This document shows positions 8,784-18,266 of a stretch of DNA of 64,000 nucleotides, piece after piece (within the stretch, counting starts at the first letter, position 1; each line of letters starts with the position of its first letter). The stretch is from assembly GCA_026416815.1 (NCBI GenBank), contig JAOAEJ010000058.1, positions 34,065 through 98,064 on the forward strand. The letters are read 5' to 3'. The notes below the pieces were generated by a model that saw only the letters and a program-made list of their open reading frames with translations, did not search any database and was not told the DNA's origin. Made by a program: the position numbers and the translations under genes. This DNA comes from Clostridia bacterium. GTDB lineage: Bacteria > Bacillota > Clostridia > Acetivibrionales > DSM-2933.

Positions 8784-9599
8784 TTAATCACGCCACCTTT
8801 TAAATACACCTGTCCAAAAAGGATTTAAGCGCCACCTTGATGATTCGAGATCATACTCCCATAGGGACTGGATAAATCCAAGTACAGGTATAGCGAAATC
8901 ACCGAATACTGGCTGAAGCATTATTAGTCCATATTTGTGATAGATTGTTTCATCAAATGCTGAAGTAGGGATATATCGTGGACTGGTTTCAATTCTTCCT
9001 TTAAGAGGTTTTAATAGTCTGCCATTTTTATCGTAAGTATTTCCTTCAAGGGATTCTTTCAAATGGCTGATATCTAGCACTATTTTCTTACCTAAAGTAG
9101 AACTGACAAATTCTATTTTATAATTATCCTTAAAGTTAGCCTCAAACCCCAGCTCTTTATTCATAATATAAAACTGCTCAGGCTTGAGCAGGGTACGAAT
9201 TTGGTTATTGGCAAATGAAAATATATAGTAATGTGGTCCTTGCCCTTTTGCGTAGGGGATAGTAATGAAAATATCATTTACCTTATCTCCGGTAAAGTCA
9301 AAAAAATCAACAGTGGCGTCAACTCCGGTGCTGTAATTTGGATAAAGGGGTAATAGGGTGTTGTATTGTGTTTTGCCGTCTTGTACTATCAGCTTTATAT
9401 TTTGAAAAGAACCTTGAAATGGAACACTTTTATTCCCTACCAAATACACCGTATCGGGTATCCCATCTCCATTCACATCACCAATTTTCTTGTCAAGAAT
9501 TACATCATTATCAGGGCGTATAGCATATAGCCCATAGGGGGGGTGGTGAACACCAAAAGTATACATAAATGTACCTGTATTCCTTTCGAGTATAATCAT
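8784..9599 (-). CDS. VCBS/FG-GAP-like calcium-loop protein of unknown function
   Basis: I recognise only the fold class. The roughly 270-residue protein has two Asp-rich loops, IGDVNGDGIPDTVYL (near 38-52) and FDFTGDKVNDIFI (near 98-110), of the kind found in VCBS/FG-GAP beta-propeller repeats where they bind calcium. No signal peptide is evident. The start is uncertain: ATG 9599 has a GGA far upstream, and ATG 9566 (MYTFGVHHPPYG) is an alternative, neither with an ideal ribosome site. It stands alone, with its own terminator and on the opposite strand to its neighbours. A spore- or surface-associated role would be a guess. Confidence 0.65.
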   Translation of the reverse strand: MIILERNTGTFMYTFGVHHPPYGLYAIRPDNDVILDKKIGDVNGDGIPDTVYLVGNKSVPFQGSFQNIKLIVQDGKTQYNTLLPLYPNYSTGVDATVDFFDFTGDKVNDIFITIPYAKGQGPHYYIFSFANNQIRTLLKPEQFYIMNKELGFEANFKDNYKIEFVSSTLGKKIVLDISHLKESLEGNTYDKNGRLLKPLKGRIETSPRYIPTSAFDETIYHKYGLIMLQPVFGDFAIPVLGFIQSLWEYDLESSRWRLNPFWTGVFKRWRD

Positions 9600-9900
9600 T
9601 TTACTAATATTTTATGTCCTTTCAATGTATTTTGGGTATGTCCTAAGAGTGGATTTTATGTCTACTATTGCTGTTTAGAGTAACTCCTGTATGTATAATT
9701 CACTTTTTATGAGTATGTTTAATATCAATCTACAGGTATTGCTTACATAGAAACTTTGAAAAAAATTATTTTTGTTTAACTTATAGACATACACCTTAAT
9801 CGCTGTAGTTATTCCGCTTGAACAATTCATGTAACTCAGATATTTAGTGTGAGTATAAATAAAAAGCTATAAGTCAATAATAACTTTCGAGGTGTTGACG

Positions 9901-10893
9901 ATGGCAAAAAAAGTAGGTATTCCTAGAGGTCTATTTTATTACCAATACTATCCTCTATGGAAAACATTTTTTGAAGAGCTTGGAGCTGAAATAGTAGTAT
10001 CGGATTTCACAAACAAGCAAATTCTCGATAGTGGGGTAAAATCCTGTGTAGATGAAGCATGTTTGCCGGTTAAACTGTTTTACGGCCATGTATTAAACCT
10101 GAAAGATAAGGTTGACTACCTATTTATACCGAGATTTACAAGCATATCGAAAGGTGAGTATATATGCCCTAAATTTGGTGGATTGCCGGACATGATAAGG
10201 CATTCCCTGAAGGAATTACCCGAAATTATTGATACTGAAGTAAATTTACGAAAGTCAAAAAAGAATGCATTTAAAGCTGCTGTAGATGTAGGAAATTATT
10301 TCAGTAGCGACAGGCATGTTATAAAGTCTGCCTATCAGAAGGCATTAAACAGCTACAGGGAGTTCAGAAGTAATGTAAGAAAAGGAGTACTGCCGGGAGA
10401 CATTCTAAGCAAGAGAAGAGGTGTACTCAACAAATCCAGCGATGAAACGGTAAATATAGCTATAATCGGTCATGTCTATAACCTATACGATAACTACATG
10501 AATATGGATATGATTTATAAGCTTAGGAGCATGGGAGTAAATATAACAACAATAGAGATGCTGGATGGAAAAGTTATTGATGAAAAAAACCAAATGCTGC
10601 CCAAGAAAATGTTCTGGAATTTCGGGAGAAAAGCAGTAGGTGGCGCTTTCCACATTATGGAGAGGGAGGATATAGACGGAATTATATACCTTATGTCCTT
10701 CGGATGCGGTGTGGATTCCTTTGTATGTGACCTGATTGAAAGGAAAGTTAGGAATACTAAGGATATTCCTTTTACAGTGCTGACCATAGACGAGCACTCA
10801 GGTGAAGCCGGTATGAATACCAGGCTTGAGGCATTTATAGACATGATAAGATGGAGGAATAGAAATGAAGCTGACGTTCCCGCATATGGGTAA
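9901..10893 (+). CDS. acyl-CoA dehydratase activase-related protein (DUF2229-like)
   Basis: First gene of a three-gene operon. The ATG at 9901 follows GAGGT by seven bases; a GTG at 9892 would overlap the ribosome site. The 330-residue protein opens KKVGIPRGLFYYQYYPLWKTFFEELG and has conserved cysteines in GVKSCVDEACLPVK and SFGCGVDSFVC. These are features of the DUF2229/HgdB-like proteins that accompany 2-hydroxyacyl-CoA dehydratase activases. In many clostridia the same domains are fused into one protein of over 1,000 residues; here they are split. A role in ATP-driven low-potential electron transfer to an iron-sulfur reductase is inferred from the family; no substrate can be named. Confidence 0.8.
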   Translation: MAKKVGIPRGLFYYQYYPLWKTFFEELGAEIVVSDFTNKQILDSGVKSCVDEACLPVKLFYGHVLNLKDKVDYLFIPRFTSISKGEYICPKFGGLPDMIRHSLKELPEIIDTEVNLRKSKKNAFKAAVDVGNYFSSDRHVIKSAYQKALNSYREFRSNVRKGVLPGDILSKRRGVLNKSSDETVNIAIIGHVYNLYDNYMNMDMIYKLRSMGVNITTIEMLDGKVIDEKNQMLPKKMFWNFGRKAVGGAFHIMEREDIDGIIYLMSFGCGVDSFVCDLIERKVRNTKDIPFTVLTIDEHSGEAGMNTRLEAFIDMIRWRNRNEADVPAYG

Positions 10894-11980
10894 TACGTAT
10901 ATCACAGCCAAGACACTTCTGGATGATCTTGATGTGGACTATATAATACCCCCTTTCAACAATAAAAAAGCACTGGAGATAGGGACGAAATATGCTCCGG
11001 AACTGGCGTGCCTGCCCTTGAAAATAAATATAGGCAATTACATACAGGCCTATGAGAAGGGAGCAGATACAGTATTAATAACCGGTGGCTGTGGACCATG
11101 CAGATTTGGTTATTACTGTGAAATGCATAGGGCGATTTTAAAGGATGCAGGCTATGAGATGGATATCCTGACCCTCGAAATGCCGAATCAAGGAGTAAAA
11201 GAGCTGTATAGGAGAGTTAAAAAGCTTGCTGGTGGATTTAATGCGTATAAAATAATTAAAGCGTTAAAAAACACTGCCCAAATCTCAAAGAGTGTAGATG
11301 AACTTGAGCGTTTGACATTCCAAGTCAGGCCTAGAGAAATTAAAAAAGGAAGTACCGATAAAATATATAAGATATTCCTAAACAAAGCGCTTAAAACCAA
11401 TGGCTCTGAGGCACTGAAAAAGCTTATTAAAGCAACAGAAGATGAACTTAGGGAAGTGGAAGTAGATAGAAACTTTAAGCCTCTTAAAGTAGGAATTGTA
11501 GGAGAAATATATACTACCATAGATCCATTTTCAAACTTCAATATCCAATCAAAACTCGGGAATATGGGAATAGAGGTAAACCGCCGTGTTACAATCAGTG
11601 AATGGGTAATAGACCATATAATAAAGAATGCTTTACATTTACCGAGAGACAGGAGTCATATAGAAGCAGCAAAACCCTATTTAGGTACCATGATAGGCGG
11701 ACATGCTCAGGAGACTATCGGGAATACAATACTGCATGCCAAAGAGGGCTACGATGGAATTGTACAGGTATATCCGCTTACATGTATGCCTGAGATTGTT
11801 GCTGAAAGCATACTTCCAACTATAGAAAAGGATTTTGATATACCCATCCTCACTCTTATCATTGACGAAATGACGGGTGAGGCAGGCTATGTAACAAGGA
11901 TAGAAGCATTCGTAGATTTGCTGAGAAAAAGAAAGGAGAGGACAGAGCATGGGAGAGACTGGCTATTATCTGGGAATTGA
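10865..11980 (+). CDS. HgdB-like iron-sulfur protein, activase-related
   Basis: Second gene of the operon, overlapping the first by 29 bases. GGAGG at 10854 precedes the ATG, so translation is probably coupled. The 371-residue protein contains the motif GGCGPCRFGYYCEMH (near 75-89), a cysteine cluster typical of double-cubane-type or HgdB-like proteins. A second conserved region is YPLTCMPEIVAESILP near 300. It resembles the reductase partner that receives electrons from the adjacent ATPase. Homologues with a double-cubane cluster are known to reduce small molecules such as acetylene, but activity cannot be inferred here. It overlaps the next gene by 32 bases. Confidence 0.78.
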   Translation: MKLTFPHMGNTYITAKTLLDDLDVDYIIPPFNNKKALEIGTKYAPELACLPLKINIGNYIQAYEKGADTVLITGGCGPCRFGYYCEMHRAILKDAGYEMDILTLEMPNQGVKELYRRVKKLAGGFNAYKIIKALKNTAQISKSVDELERLTFQVRPREIKKGSTDKIYKIFLNKALKTNGSEALKKLIKATEDELREVEVDRNFKPLKVGIVGEIYTTIDPFSNFNIQSKLGNMGIEVNRRVTISEWVIDHIIKNALHLPRDRSHIEAAKPYLGTMIGGHAQETIGNTILHAKEGYDGIVQVYPLTCMPEIVAESILPTIEKDFDIPILTLIIDEMTGEAGYVTRIEAFVDLLRKRKERTEHGRDWLLSGN

Positions 11981-12941
11981 TGTGGGGTCGGTTAGTACAA
12001 ACCTTGTTATCATTGATGAAGAAGATAAAGTATTGGAAAAGCTATATATAAGGACCAGCGGACAGCCTATTAACGCCTTAAGAAACGGAATGAAGACCCT
12101 GACGAACCGTTTGAATACAAATAATATACATATTAAGGGTGTTGGAACAACCGGAAGTGGTAGACAGCTTGCTAGTGTTATTCTTGGGGCTGACATAGTA
12201 AAAAATGAAATAACCACTCATGCTGTGGCTGCACAGAAGATGGTGCCCGGTGTAAAAACCATTCTGGAAATCGGGGGACAGGACTCTAAAATAATAGTAT
12301 TACGAAATGGAGTTATATACGACTTTGCTATGAACACAGTATGCGCTGCCGGTACAGGCTCCTTCCTTGACCGACAGGCCTCCAGACTTGAAATTCCTAT
12401 AGAGGAGTTTGGTGGATATGCCCTGCGTTCTACCTCACCGGTAAGAATAGCAGGACGATGCGCAGTATTTGCCGAGTCCGACATGATTCACAAGCAGCAG
12501 ACAGGTCACAGCACCGAAGACATAATTAATGGACTATGCGAAGCCCTTGTAAGGAACTATCTTAACAACCTGGCTAAAAGCAAAGAAATTCTAGAGCCAA
12601 TAGTATTCCAAGGAGGGGTTGCAGCAAATGTAGGTATAGTGGCAGCCTTTGAAAGAGCCTTGGGTAAAAAAATAGTAATCCCAAAATATCACGATGTAAT
12701 GGGTGCCTTCGGTGCAGCGCTAATCGCAAAAGAAGAAATGACCCGCAAAAACACAAAATCCAACTTCTATGGCTTTGGTACAACAGAAAACGAATACAAA
12801 GCTAAAAGCGTCGAATGCCAAGACTGCTCAAATATGTGCGAAGTAATAGAAATAAGCGCCAACAGCGAAGTAATAGCCCGCTGGGGCGACCGCTGCGGCA
12901 AATGGTCGGAACTGGACGGAAGCAGTGAACAAGTGGGGTAG
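11949..12941 (+). CDS. CoA-substrate-specific enzyme activase (BadF/BadG/BcrA/BcrD ATPase)
   Basis: Third gene of the operon. The 330-residue protein is an ASKHA-fold ATPase: YYLGIDVGSVSTNLVIID is the first phosphate loop and GVGTTGSGRQLAS the connecting element. ILEIGGQDSKIIVL is the second phosphate region, and NTVCAAGTGSFLDRQA includes the cysteine that bridges the 4Fe-4S cluster at the dimer interface in archerases; AGRCAVFAESDM carries the second one. The C-terminal tail has an extra C-x2-C-x3-C set (near 291-298) seen in benzoyl-CoA-reductase-like members. Its last 200 bases switch to a C-ending codon style unlike the upstream part (see finding). Confidence 0.9.
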   Translation: MGETGYYLGIDVGSVSTNLVIIDEEDKVLEKLYIRTSGQPINALRNGMKTLTNRLNTNNIHIKGVGTTGSGRQLASVILGADIVKNEITTHAVAAQKMVPGVKTILEIGGQDSKIIVLRNGVIYDFAMNTVCAAGTGSFLDRQASRLEIPIEEFGGYALRSTSPVRIAGRCAVFAESDMIHKQQTGHSTEDIINGLCEALVRNYLNNLAKSKEILEPIVFQGGVAANVGIVAAFERALGKKIVIPKYHDVMGAFGAALIAKEEMTRKNTKSNFYGFGTTENEYKAKSVECQDCSNMCEVIEISANSEVIARWGDRCGKWSELDGSSEQVG

Positions 12942-13339
12942 AGCTAATTGATAATGGAGAATTGATAATTAAAATTTTAGTATACACCAATCAAAAAGTG
13001 GCCTCCTAACCGAGGTCATTTGGCTTTTAATAAATTAAAAGATAAAAACTATAAAGTACGAAATCAGCAGAAGAGAACGTGGAAGTAATACAATACAACC
13101 AAGACCCCAAAGACTCTTATAATTCAAGGGAAAAACGCATAGGACGTGCGTTTTAGGCCTCATAGGGCAGGATGCCCTTTGAAGCTGGTCCTCCTAGTAC
13201 AAGCGCAAGGAAGGCTGCTTTAGACGACTTCAGAGCCACTAAAAACTCTCTACATTCACACGCTTTGTTACAAACCAACTATCACAGTATAATATTACTA
13301 AAATCTACAAAAACTCAACAGAAACCAAGGTGATAAAAT
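12942..13339 (+). other. 398-bp spacer with several hairpins
   Basis: No gene seen. A terminator-like stem lies at about 12997-13025 (GTGGCCTC with GAGGTCAT). Two tight hairpins follow: AAAACGCA/TGCGTTTT at 13134-13156 and AGGGCA/TGCCCT at 13166-13181. The block 13130-13240 is richer in G+C than other spacers. Its identity is unknown. Confidence 0.5.
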
Positions 13340-14518
13340 ATGAACAACTACTATGTAGACCTCCACGTCCACATAGGACGCTCATCAGGCGGAAAAGAAA
13401 TAAAAAAAGCAACCGCAAACAACCTGACATTTGAAAATATAGCCCACGAATCCTATTACCGAAAAGGAATAGAAGTAATAGGCGTCGTAGACAGCATCTC
13501 ACCCTACGTCCTAGAAGACATAGACAACCTCATAAATAAAGGAGAACTAATAGAAAAAAGAGACGGAGGCATGGAATATAGGGGAGGCCAAACCCTAATT
13601 CTCGGCGCAGAAATAGAAACCCATGAACTAACCGGCTGCAGCTCCCACTCTCTGTGCTTTTTCCCAACCTTAAAGCAGGTAAAAGAATTCTCACAGGAAA
13701 TGAGCAAGCATGTAAAAAATATAAAGCTTTGCTGCTCTATGAGCCGACTGACAGGGCAGGAGCTTTTCAATATAGTAGACCACCATGGAGGAATACTTAT
13801 ACCCGCCCATGCCTTTACACCCCATAAAAGCTTCTACGGCAACTGCTGTGATTCGCTGTATGATATATTCAATGATAAATCCTTTGATAAAATCCCTTCA
13901 GTAGAGTTGGGACTAAGTGCTGATTCAATGATGGCAAGCCAATTAAGTGAACTGGATGGCAAATCGTTCATCAGTAACTCCGACGCCCATTCGCTCATAA
14001 AGATGGGGAGGGAATACAATATATTCGAAATGGAATCCCCAAGCTTTGCTGAGGTTTATAAGGCTTTAAAAAATGAGGACGACAGAAGGGTAAAAGCCAA
14101 TTATGGTTTGAATCCAATGCTGGGCAAATACCACAGAACGTACTGCTTGATTTGCGATAGAGTCATTGACGGAGAGCCGCCTGTTCTAAAATGCCCCAAC
14201 TCAGAGAAGCACGATGTAGTTGTAGGTGTTAAGGATAGACTGGAGATAATAAAAGACAGGGAAGAACCTCAAATGGGTGATAGGGCTCCGTACAATTACC
14301 AAATACCCCTTGAATTCCTTCCAAAGGTAGGACCCAAGACTATAGAGAAGCTTATAAATGCCTTTGGAAATGAAATGAAGGTTCTGCATGACGTAAGCTT
14401 GGAAGAACTATCGAAAGTGGTAAAAGAGGATATAGCTAAAAATATAATACTTGGCAGAGAAGGGAAGCTTGGGATAGAGGTAGGCGGCGGAGGTGTATAT
14501 GGCAAGATAGAAAGCTGA
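13340..14518 (+). CDS. endonuclease Q-type PHP-domain protein
   Basis: The 392-residue protein begins with a PHP metal-binding motif (YYVDLHVHIGRSSGG). It has further ligands in GAEIETHE (near 94-101), HHGGILIPAHAF (near 149-160) and ISNSDAHS (near 213-220). A small zinc-finger-like segment (CLICDRVIDGEPPVLKC, near 269-285) and a helix-hairpin-helix (LPKVGPKTIEKLINAFG, near 329-345) follow. This domain order matches TIGR00375/EndoQ proteins, which nick DNA 5' to deaminated bases and abasic sites; activity here is inferred. AAGGTG precedes the ATG by eight bases. The first third has a marked excess of A- and C-ending codons. Confidence 0.85.
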   Translation: MNNYYVDLHVHIGRSSGGKEIKKATANNLTFENIAHESYYRKGIEVIGVVDSISPYVLEDIDNLINKGELIEKRDGGMEYRGGQTLILGAEIETHELTGCSSHSLCFFPTLKQVKEFSQEMSKHVKNIKLCCSMSRLTGQELFNIVDHHGGILIPAHAFTPHKSFYGNCCDSLYDIFNDKSFDKIPSVELGLSADSMMASQLSELDGKSFISNSDAHSLIKMGREYNIFEMESPSFAEVYKALKNEDDRRVKANYGLNPMLGKYHRTYCLICDRVIDGEPPVLKCPNSEKHDVVVGVKDRLEIIKDREEPQMGDRAPYNYQIPLEFLPKVGPKTIEKLINAFGNEMKVLHDVSLEELSKVVKEDIAKNIILGREGKLGIEVGGGGVYGKIES

Positions 14519-14625
14519 AATTAGAATAAATAAACAAGATTTTTGCTAACAAAGCTTTAATAAGTTGTGGATAAATAAATTGAATAAGCATAAAGATGTG
14601 GACAGAAATAATGCTAAGATACTAA

Positions 14626-14663
14626 AAAGACTGATATCGAGCGCTAACTCGATATCAGTCTTT
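14626..14663. terminator. bidirectional terminator between endoQ-type gene and glgP
   Basis: A 16-bp perfect inverted repeat (AAAGACTGATATCGAG at 14626, CTCGATATCAGTCTTT at 14648) with a 6-base loop lies between convergent genes. T-rich sequence follows on the plus side. Confidence 0.9.
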
Positions 14664-14680
14664 CAATTTTTATGACTATT

Positions 14681-17248
14681 TTACTGTAACACCCATCTGA
14701 TTAATCCAAGGTCAAACTTGTTTATCATATCCGGATGGTAAGGTGATACCCTGAAGGTGTAACCGTATTCTCCGCCTTCAACCATTTTAACATCAGCAGC
14801 GTAGCGGTACATTCCGTCTCCAGTCTTTTGAAGGAGCTTCATTTCTGCGAATTCAGCATTATCAATAGCATTGTTTTTACCTACAATACCGTAGTATACC
14901 TCTACCTTAACACTAGATGGATCAATATTGCCAAGATAAACTGAAGTAGTGATATTTACCGATTCACCTGAATTCAATCTATATTCTTTTAAGTCATTCA
15001 TTGACTTGTCAGCAAATACCTGAACCTGTGGCCAGTTCTTTTCAATAGAGATCATCCAATTTGCCAAATCTCTTGTGAAGCCATAGTTGGTTGCAGCTAT
15101 CTTAACTGCGCGGTCCATAGCAGGAACATACATCATATTTGTATAATCCTGAACCATTCTGTGTGTACTATATTCGTATGAAAGGGTCTTGATGGACTCT
15201 TTCATAGTGCGTACCCAATTTTTTGGAACTCCTTTTTCATCTCTGTCATAGTATAATGGCAGAATCTGCTTTTCAAGTATTTCATAAATAGATTCGCTAT
15301 CAGCGTTATCCTGGAAAGTTTCGTTTTCATAGAAGGTGTCATCACCTATAGCCCAACCGTTTTTACCGTTGTAGCCTTCACACCACCATCCGTCAAGGAC
15401 GCTGAAGTTTATAATACCGTTTATGCAAACCTTCTGTCCACTTGTTCCACTGGCTTCTAACGGTCTTCTTGGGTTATTAAGCCATATATCAACACCCTGA
15501 ACGAGATTACGAGCAAGGGTCATGTTATAGTTTTCAACAAGAATAACCTTACCTCTGAAGCCTTCCTGTCTTGCGATATCATTTATATGTTTAATTACTT
15601 CATGTGCTGGCGCGTCTGCAGGATGAGCCTTTCCAGCAAATATAATCTGCATAGGCATTTCCGGGTTATTAAGGATTTGCTGGATACGTGCTACATTCCT
15701 AAATATTAAATTTGCCCTCTTATATGTAGCAAACCTACGTGCAAAACCTATAGTGAGTGCATTTGGATCAAGTATTGAATCGCACTCTCTTACAGCCTCA
15801 ATTGATTCTCCATTCGCCAATCTCTGTGCTTTAAGTTTTTCGCGAACAAAACCAATCATTTTATTTTTCAAAGCGCAGTGTACATCCCACAGCTCTTCAT
15901 CAGGTATACTATCGATTTTGTCCCATACACCTTTTTCAGCAAGATTTTCCTGCCAATCTCCGCCAAGATGCTTATCATACATATTCTTGAAGTTAGGTGA
16001 AAGCCATGTGAGAGTGTGTATACCATTTGTAATATGAGTGATAGGCACTTCCTCCTCGGGAACGCCAGGCCACACATTGTTGAAGATATTACGGGATACC
16101 GCTCCATGAAGCTCACTAACACCATTTTTTCTACCTGCAATTGTTAAAGCCAATACAGTCATGTTGAAATTCTGATGATCTCCTATCTTAAGACCGAGAT
16201 CCAAGAATTCATGTCTGCTGATTCCAAGAGAACCCCAGTAGTTACTGAAGTACTTATCTATCATTTGTAGTGGGAATACGTCATTACCAGCAGGTACAGG
16301 CGTATGTGTTGTAAATATGGCTGAAGAAGATACAACTTCTTTTGCTTCCCTAAAAGGTAAATGTTTTTCCTGGATAAGCTTACGGATAAGCTCAAGACCC
16401 ATGAATGATGAGTGACCTTCATTCATATGGTATACAGTTCCTTTGATTTCAAGAGCATCAAGCACCCTTATACCACCAATACCCAGGAAAATTTCCTGTT
16501 GTATTCTGGTTTCCTGATCCCCACCGTATAACCTTGCAGTAAGCATTCTGTCCGACGGGCTGTTTTGCTCCACATCAGTATCCATCAAATAAATAGATAC
16601 GCGTCCGACTGCGACCTTCCATACCTTAGCGTATACAACCCTACCGGCAAATTCTATACTGATCAGAGCCTGTTCACCTTTTGTATTTAAGGCCGGGCTT
16701 ACGGGAAGCTGTGAAATATTAAGTGTAGTAAAGTTGGTTTCCTGCCATCCTTCACGGTTAATATGCTGACTGAAATATCCCTGCTTATAGAATAAGCCTA
16801 TAGCAGTAAATGGTATACCCAAGTCACTTGCGGATTTACAGTGATCACCGGATAAGACACCCAAACCTCCTGAATATATCGGAAGAACTTCATTCAAACC
16901 ATATTCAGCGGAGAAATAAATTACCCTGTGGTCTTTTTTGTCAGGGTGGTTCCTTGTGAACCAAGTGTCGGTTGATGTCATGTATGAATCGAATTTTCTA
17001 ACAATTTCATCATACCTGCGCATGTAATCGGGATCATTAATTTTTTGCTCCAGCTTTCTTTGACTTACTTCCTGGAGAAATCTAACCGGGTTTTTCCCAA
17101 GTTTTTCCCAGAGTGTAAGGTCGATTTCCCTGTATAAGTCAATAGCTTCGGAATTCCATGACCACCACAAGTTGTAGGCAATATCCTTTAGTCTTGCCAA
17201 TTCTTTAGGTAGTACGGCTGTTACTGTTAGTTTTCCTAAAAGATACAT
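14681..17248 (-). CDS. glgP: alpha-glucan (glycogen/maltodextrin) phosphorylase, GT35
   Basis: Releases glucose 1-phosphate from alpha-1,4-glucans with phosphate and pyridoxal phosphate. The 855-residue protein belongs to the TIGR02094 form of the family. It opens with an N-terminal domain containing YNLWWSWN, then has FSAEYGLNEVLPIYSGGLGVLSGDH (near 113-137), HMNEGHSSF (near 270) and THTPVPAGND. NPRRPLEASGTSGQKVCINGIINFSVLDGWW near 590-620 is the substrate/PLP region. ATG 17248 is five bases after GGAGGG; a GTG at 17254 falls inside that site. Phosphorolysis saves ATP, which fits the PPi-type phosphofructokinase nearby and the starch-binding proteins further on. Confidence 0.95.
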   Translation of the reverse strand: MYLLGKLTVTAVLPKELARLKDIAYNLWWSWNSEAIDLYREIDLTLWEKLGKNPVRFLQEVSQRKLEQKINDPDYMRRYDEIVRKFDSYMTSTDTWFTRNHPDKKDHRVIYFSAEYGLNEVLPIYSGGLGVLSGDHCKSASDLGIPFTAIGLFYKQGYFSQHINREGWQETNFTTLNISQLPVSPALNTKGEQALISIEFAGRVVYAKVWKVAVGRVSIYLMDTDVEQNSPSDRMLTARLYGGDQETRIQQEIFLGIGGIRVLDALEIKGTVYHMNEGHSSFMGLELIRKLIQEKHLPFREAKEVVSSSAIFTTHTPVPAGNDVFPLQMIDKYFSNYWGSLGISRHEFLDLGLKIGDHQNFNMTVLALTIAGRKNGVSELHGAVSRNIFNNVWPGVPEEEVPITHITNGIHTLTWLSPNFKNMYDKHLGGDWQENLAEKGVWDKIDSIPDEELWDVHCALKNKMIGFVREKLKAQRLANGESIEAVRECDSILDPNALTIGFARRFATYKRANLIFRNVARIQQILNNPEMPMQIIFAGKAHPADAPAHEVIKHINDIARQEGFRGKVILVENYNMTLARNLVQGVDIWLNNPRRPLEASGTSGQKVCINGIINFSVLDGWWCEGYNGKNGWAIGDDTFYENETFQDNADSESIYEILEKQILPLYYDRDEKGVPKNWVRTMKESIKTLSYEYSTHRMVQDYTNMMYVPAMDRAVKIAATNYGFTRDLANWMISIEKNWPQVQVFADKSMNDLKEYRLNSGESVNITTSVYLGNIDPSSVKVEVYYGIVGKNNAIDNAEFAEMKLLQKTGDGMYRYAADVKMVEGGEYGYTFRVSPYHPDMINKFDLGLIRWVLQ

Positions 17249-17866
17249 AAGCACCCTCCATTTAGATATTTATTAGAATTTATAAGTATTATATATTATT
17301 ATCCTTGACTAAATAATAATATCAATAAAATACGCTATCATATATTATTTAAAAATAACTATATAATATACTAGATAACTAACTGCGTGTAATTAAACTT
17401 CACACATTAGGCATTAAGCTATAAATTCCCCAAAAAATATACCTTTAAGTACTATTAATTTTCTGATGAAATCATGCTATTATAATGAGATATTTTTTGA
17501 AGGCTGACAATACCTGGCATGTAAGTATATGGTATTTGTTAAGCAACTATGTTTAAATATTTTCATGTTATGGTTAACATAGCCAGATAGGTTTTTCTAA
17601 AGGTATATATTAGCATATAAATTTACTTTAGGGTAGACTTTTTGAAGAAATTTACGTTAAAAAAGTGTTAATTAGCGTTTTTTACACAAAAAAATGTAAA
17701 ATTGTGTAACTAAGTCTTATAAAAGTAAGTACTACTTATATGTAGCTAATATTTGATGAAAAGGATTTAATACTTGCTTAACTACAAATAAAACACCTTT
17801 AAACTAATACAGCAAAAAACCGGGGCTAACCGATTTTTGCTGTATTAAAGAAATTTACATGTACCA
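17249..17866. other. 618-bp AT-rich spacer upstream of glgP
   Basis: Very AT-rich, rich in TATATTATT-like runs. No gene or riboswitch recognised. Several -10-like sequences exist but no convincing -35/-10 pair. It ends in the hairpin at 17806-17846. Confidence 0.5.
17806..17846 (-). terminator. hairpin terminator after the 52-residue gene
   Basis: A 13-bp perfect stem (AATACAGCAAAAA / TTTTTGCTGTATT) lies 20 bases past the stop of the small minus-strand gene at 17867. Confidence 0.75.
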
Positions 17867-18025
17867 CTAGTCTTTCTTTGTAGTCAAATTATTCGGAGGG
17901 GTTTTATATGGATTTTTTCTCATGTACCTTCCTGTAGGGTCATGGTCTAGAGGATCCTTATCAGGAACCAGCTCGCCCTTAAACCCAGCATCCCGCGTGA
18001 TAGCTTTTGTATTACGAGTTTTCAT
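17867..18025 (-). CDS. small conserved-looking hypothetical protein, 52 residues
   Basis: I do not recognise this protein. GGAGGT seven bases upstream selects the ATG at 18025, giving MKTRNTKAITRDAGFKGELV and a basic, hydrophilic, proline-containing tail (DKDPLDHDPTGRYMRKNPYKTPP). No membrane segment or cysteine. It has its own ribosome site and a following terminator, so it is probably expressed. Small Lys/Asp-rich peptides of this type occur in clostridia, sometimes associated with spores, but that is only a guess. Confidence 0.6.
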   Translation of the reverse strand: MKTRNTKAITRDAGFKGELVPDKDPLDHDPTGRYMRKNPYKTPPNNLTTKKD

Positions 18026-18266
18026 AGTACATACCTCCACTTCTAATAATTTGTGAGTCCAACTATACGAAAAATGCATATATTTCGAAGTTGCACTTAT
18101 TCTTAAAAAAATGGCTGCTTGCTCAATTTACCTAACATTTTTCGTATTATGGTACCTATTTATCTTTTTCAATATTAAAAGTGGTTATACTATGTATGAG
18201 TCTGTAAATTAAAGTGTAACACTAGAATGAATTAAAAATCATAAAAATGAAAAGGACGTGAAATAA

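Noticed and set aside
8784..9599. DVNGDGIPD looks like a dockerin calcium loop
   Set aside because: Only one such loop plus a weaker one far away; no duplicated 22-residue dockerin segments, no cohesin partner and no signal peptide. VCBS/FG-GAP-like loops explain it better.
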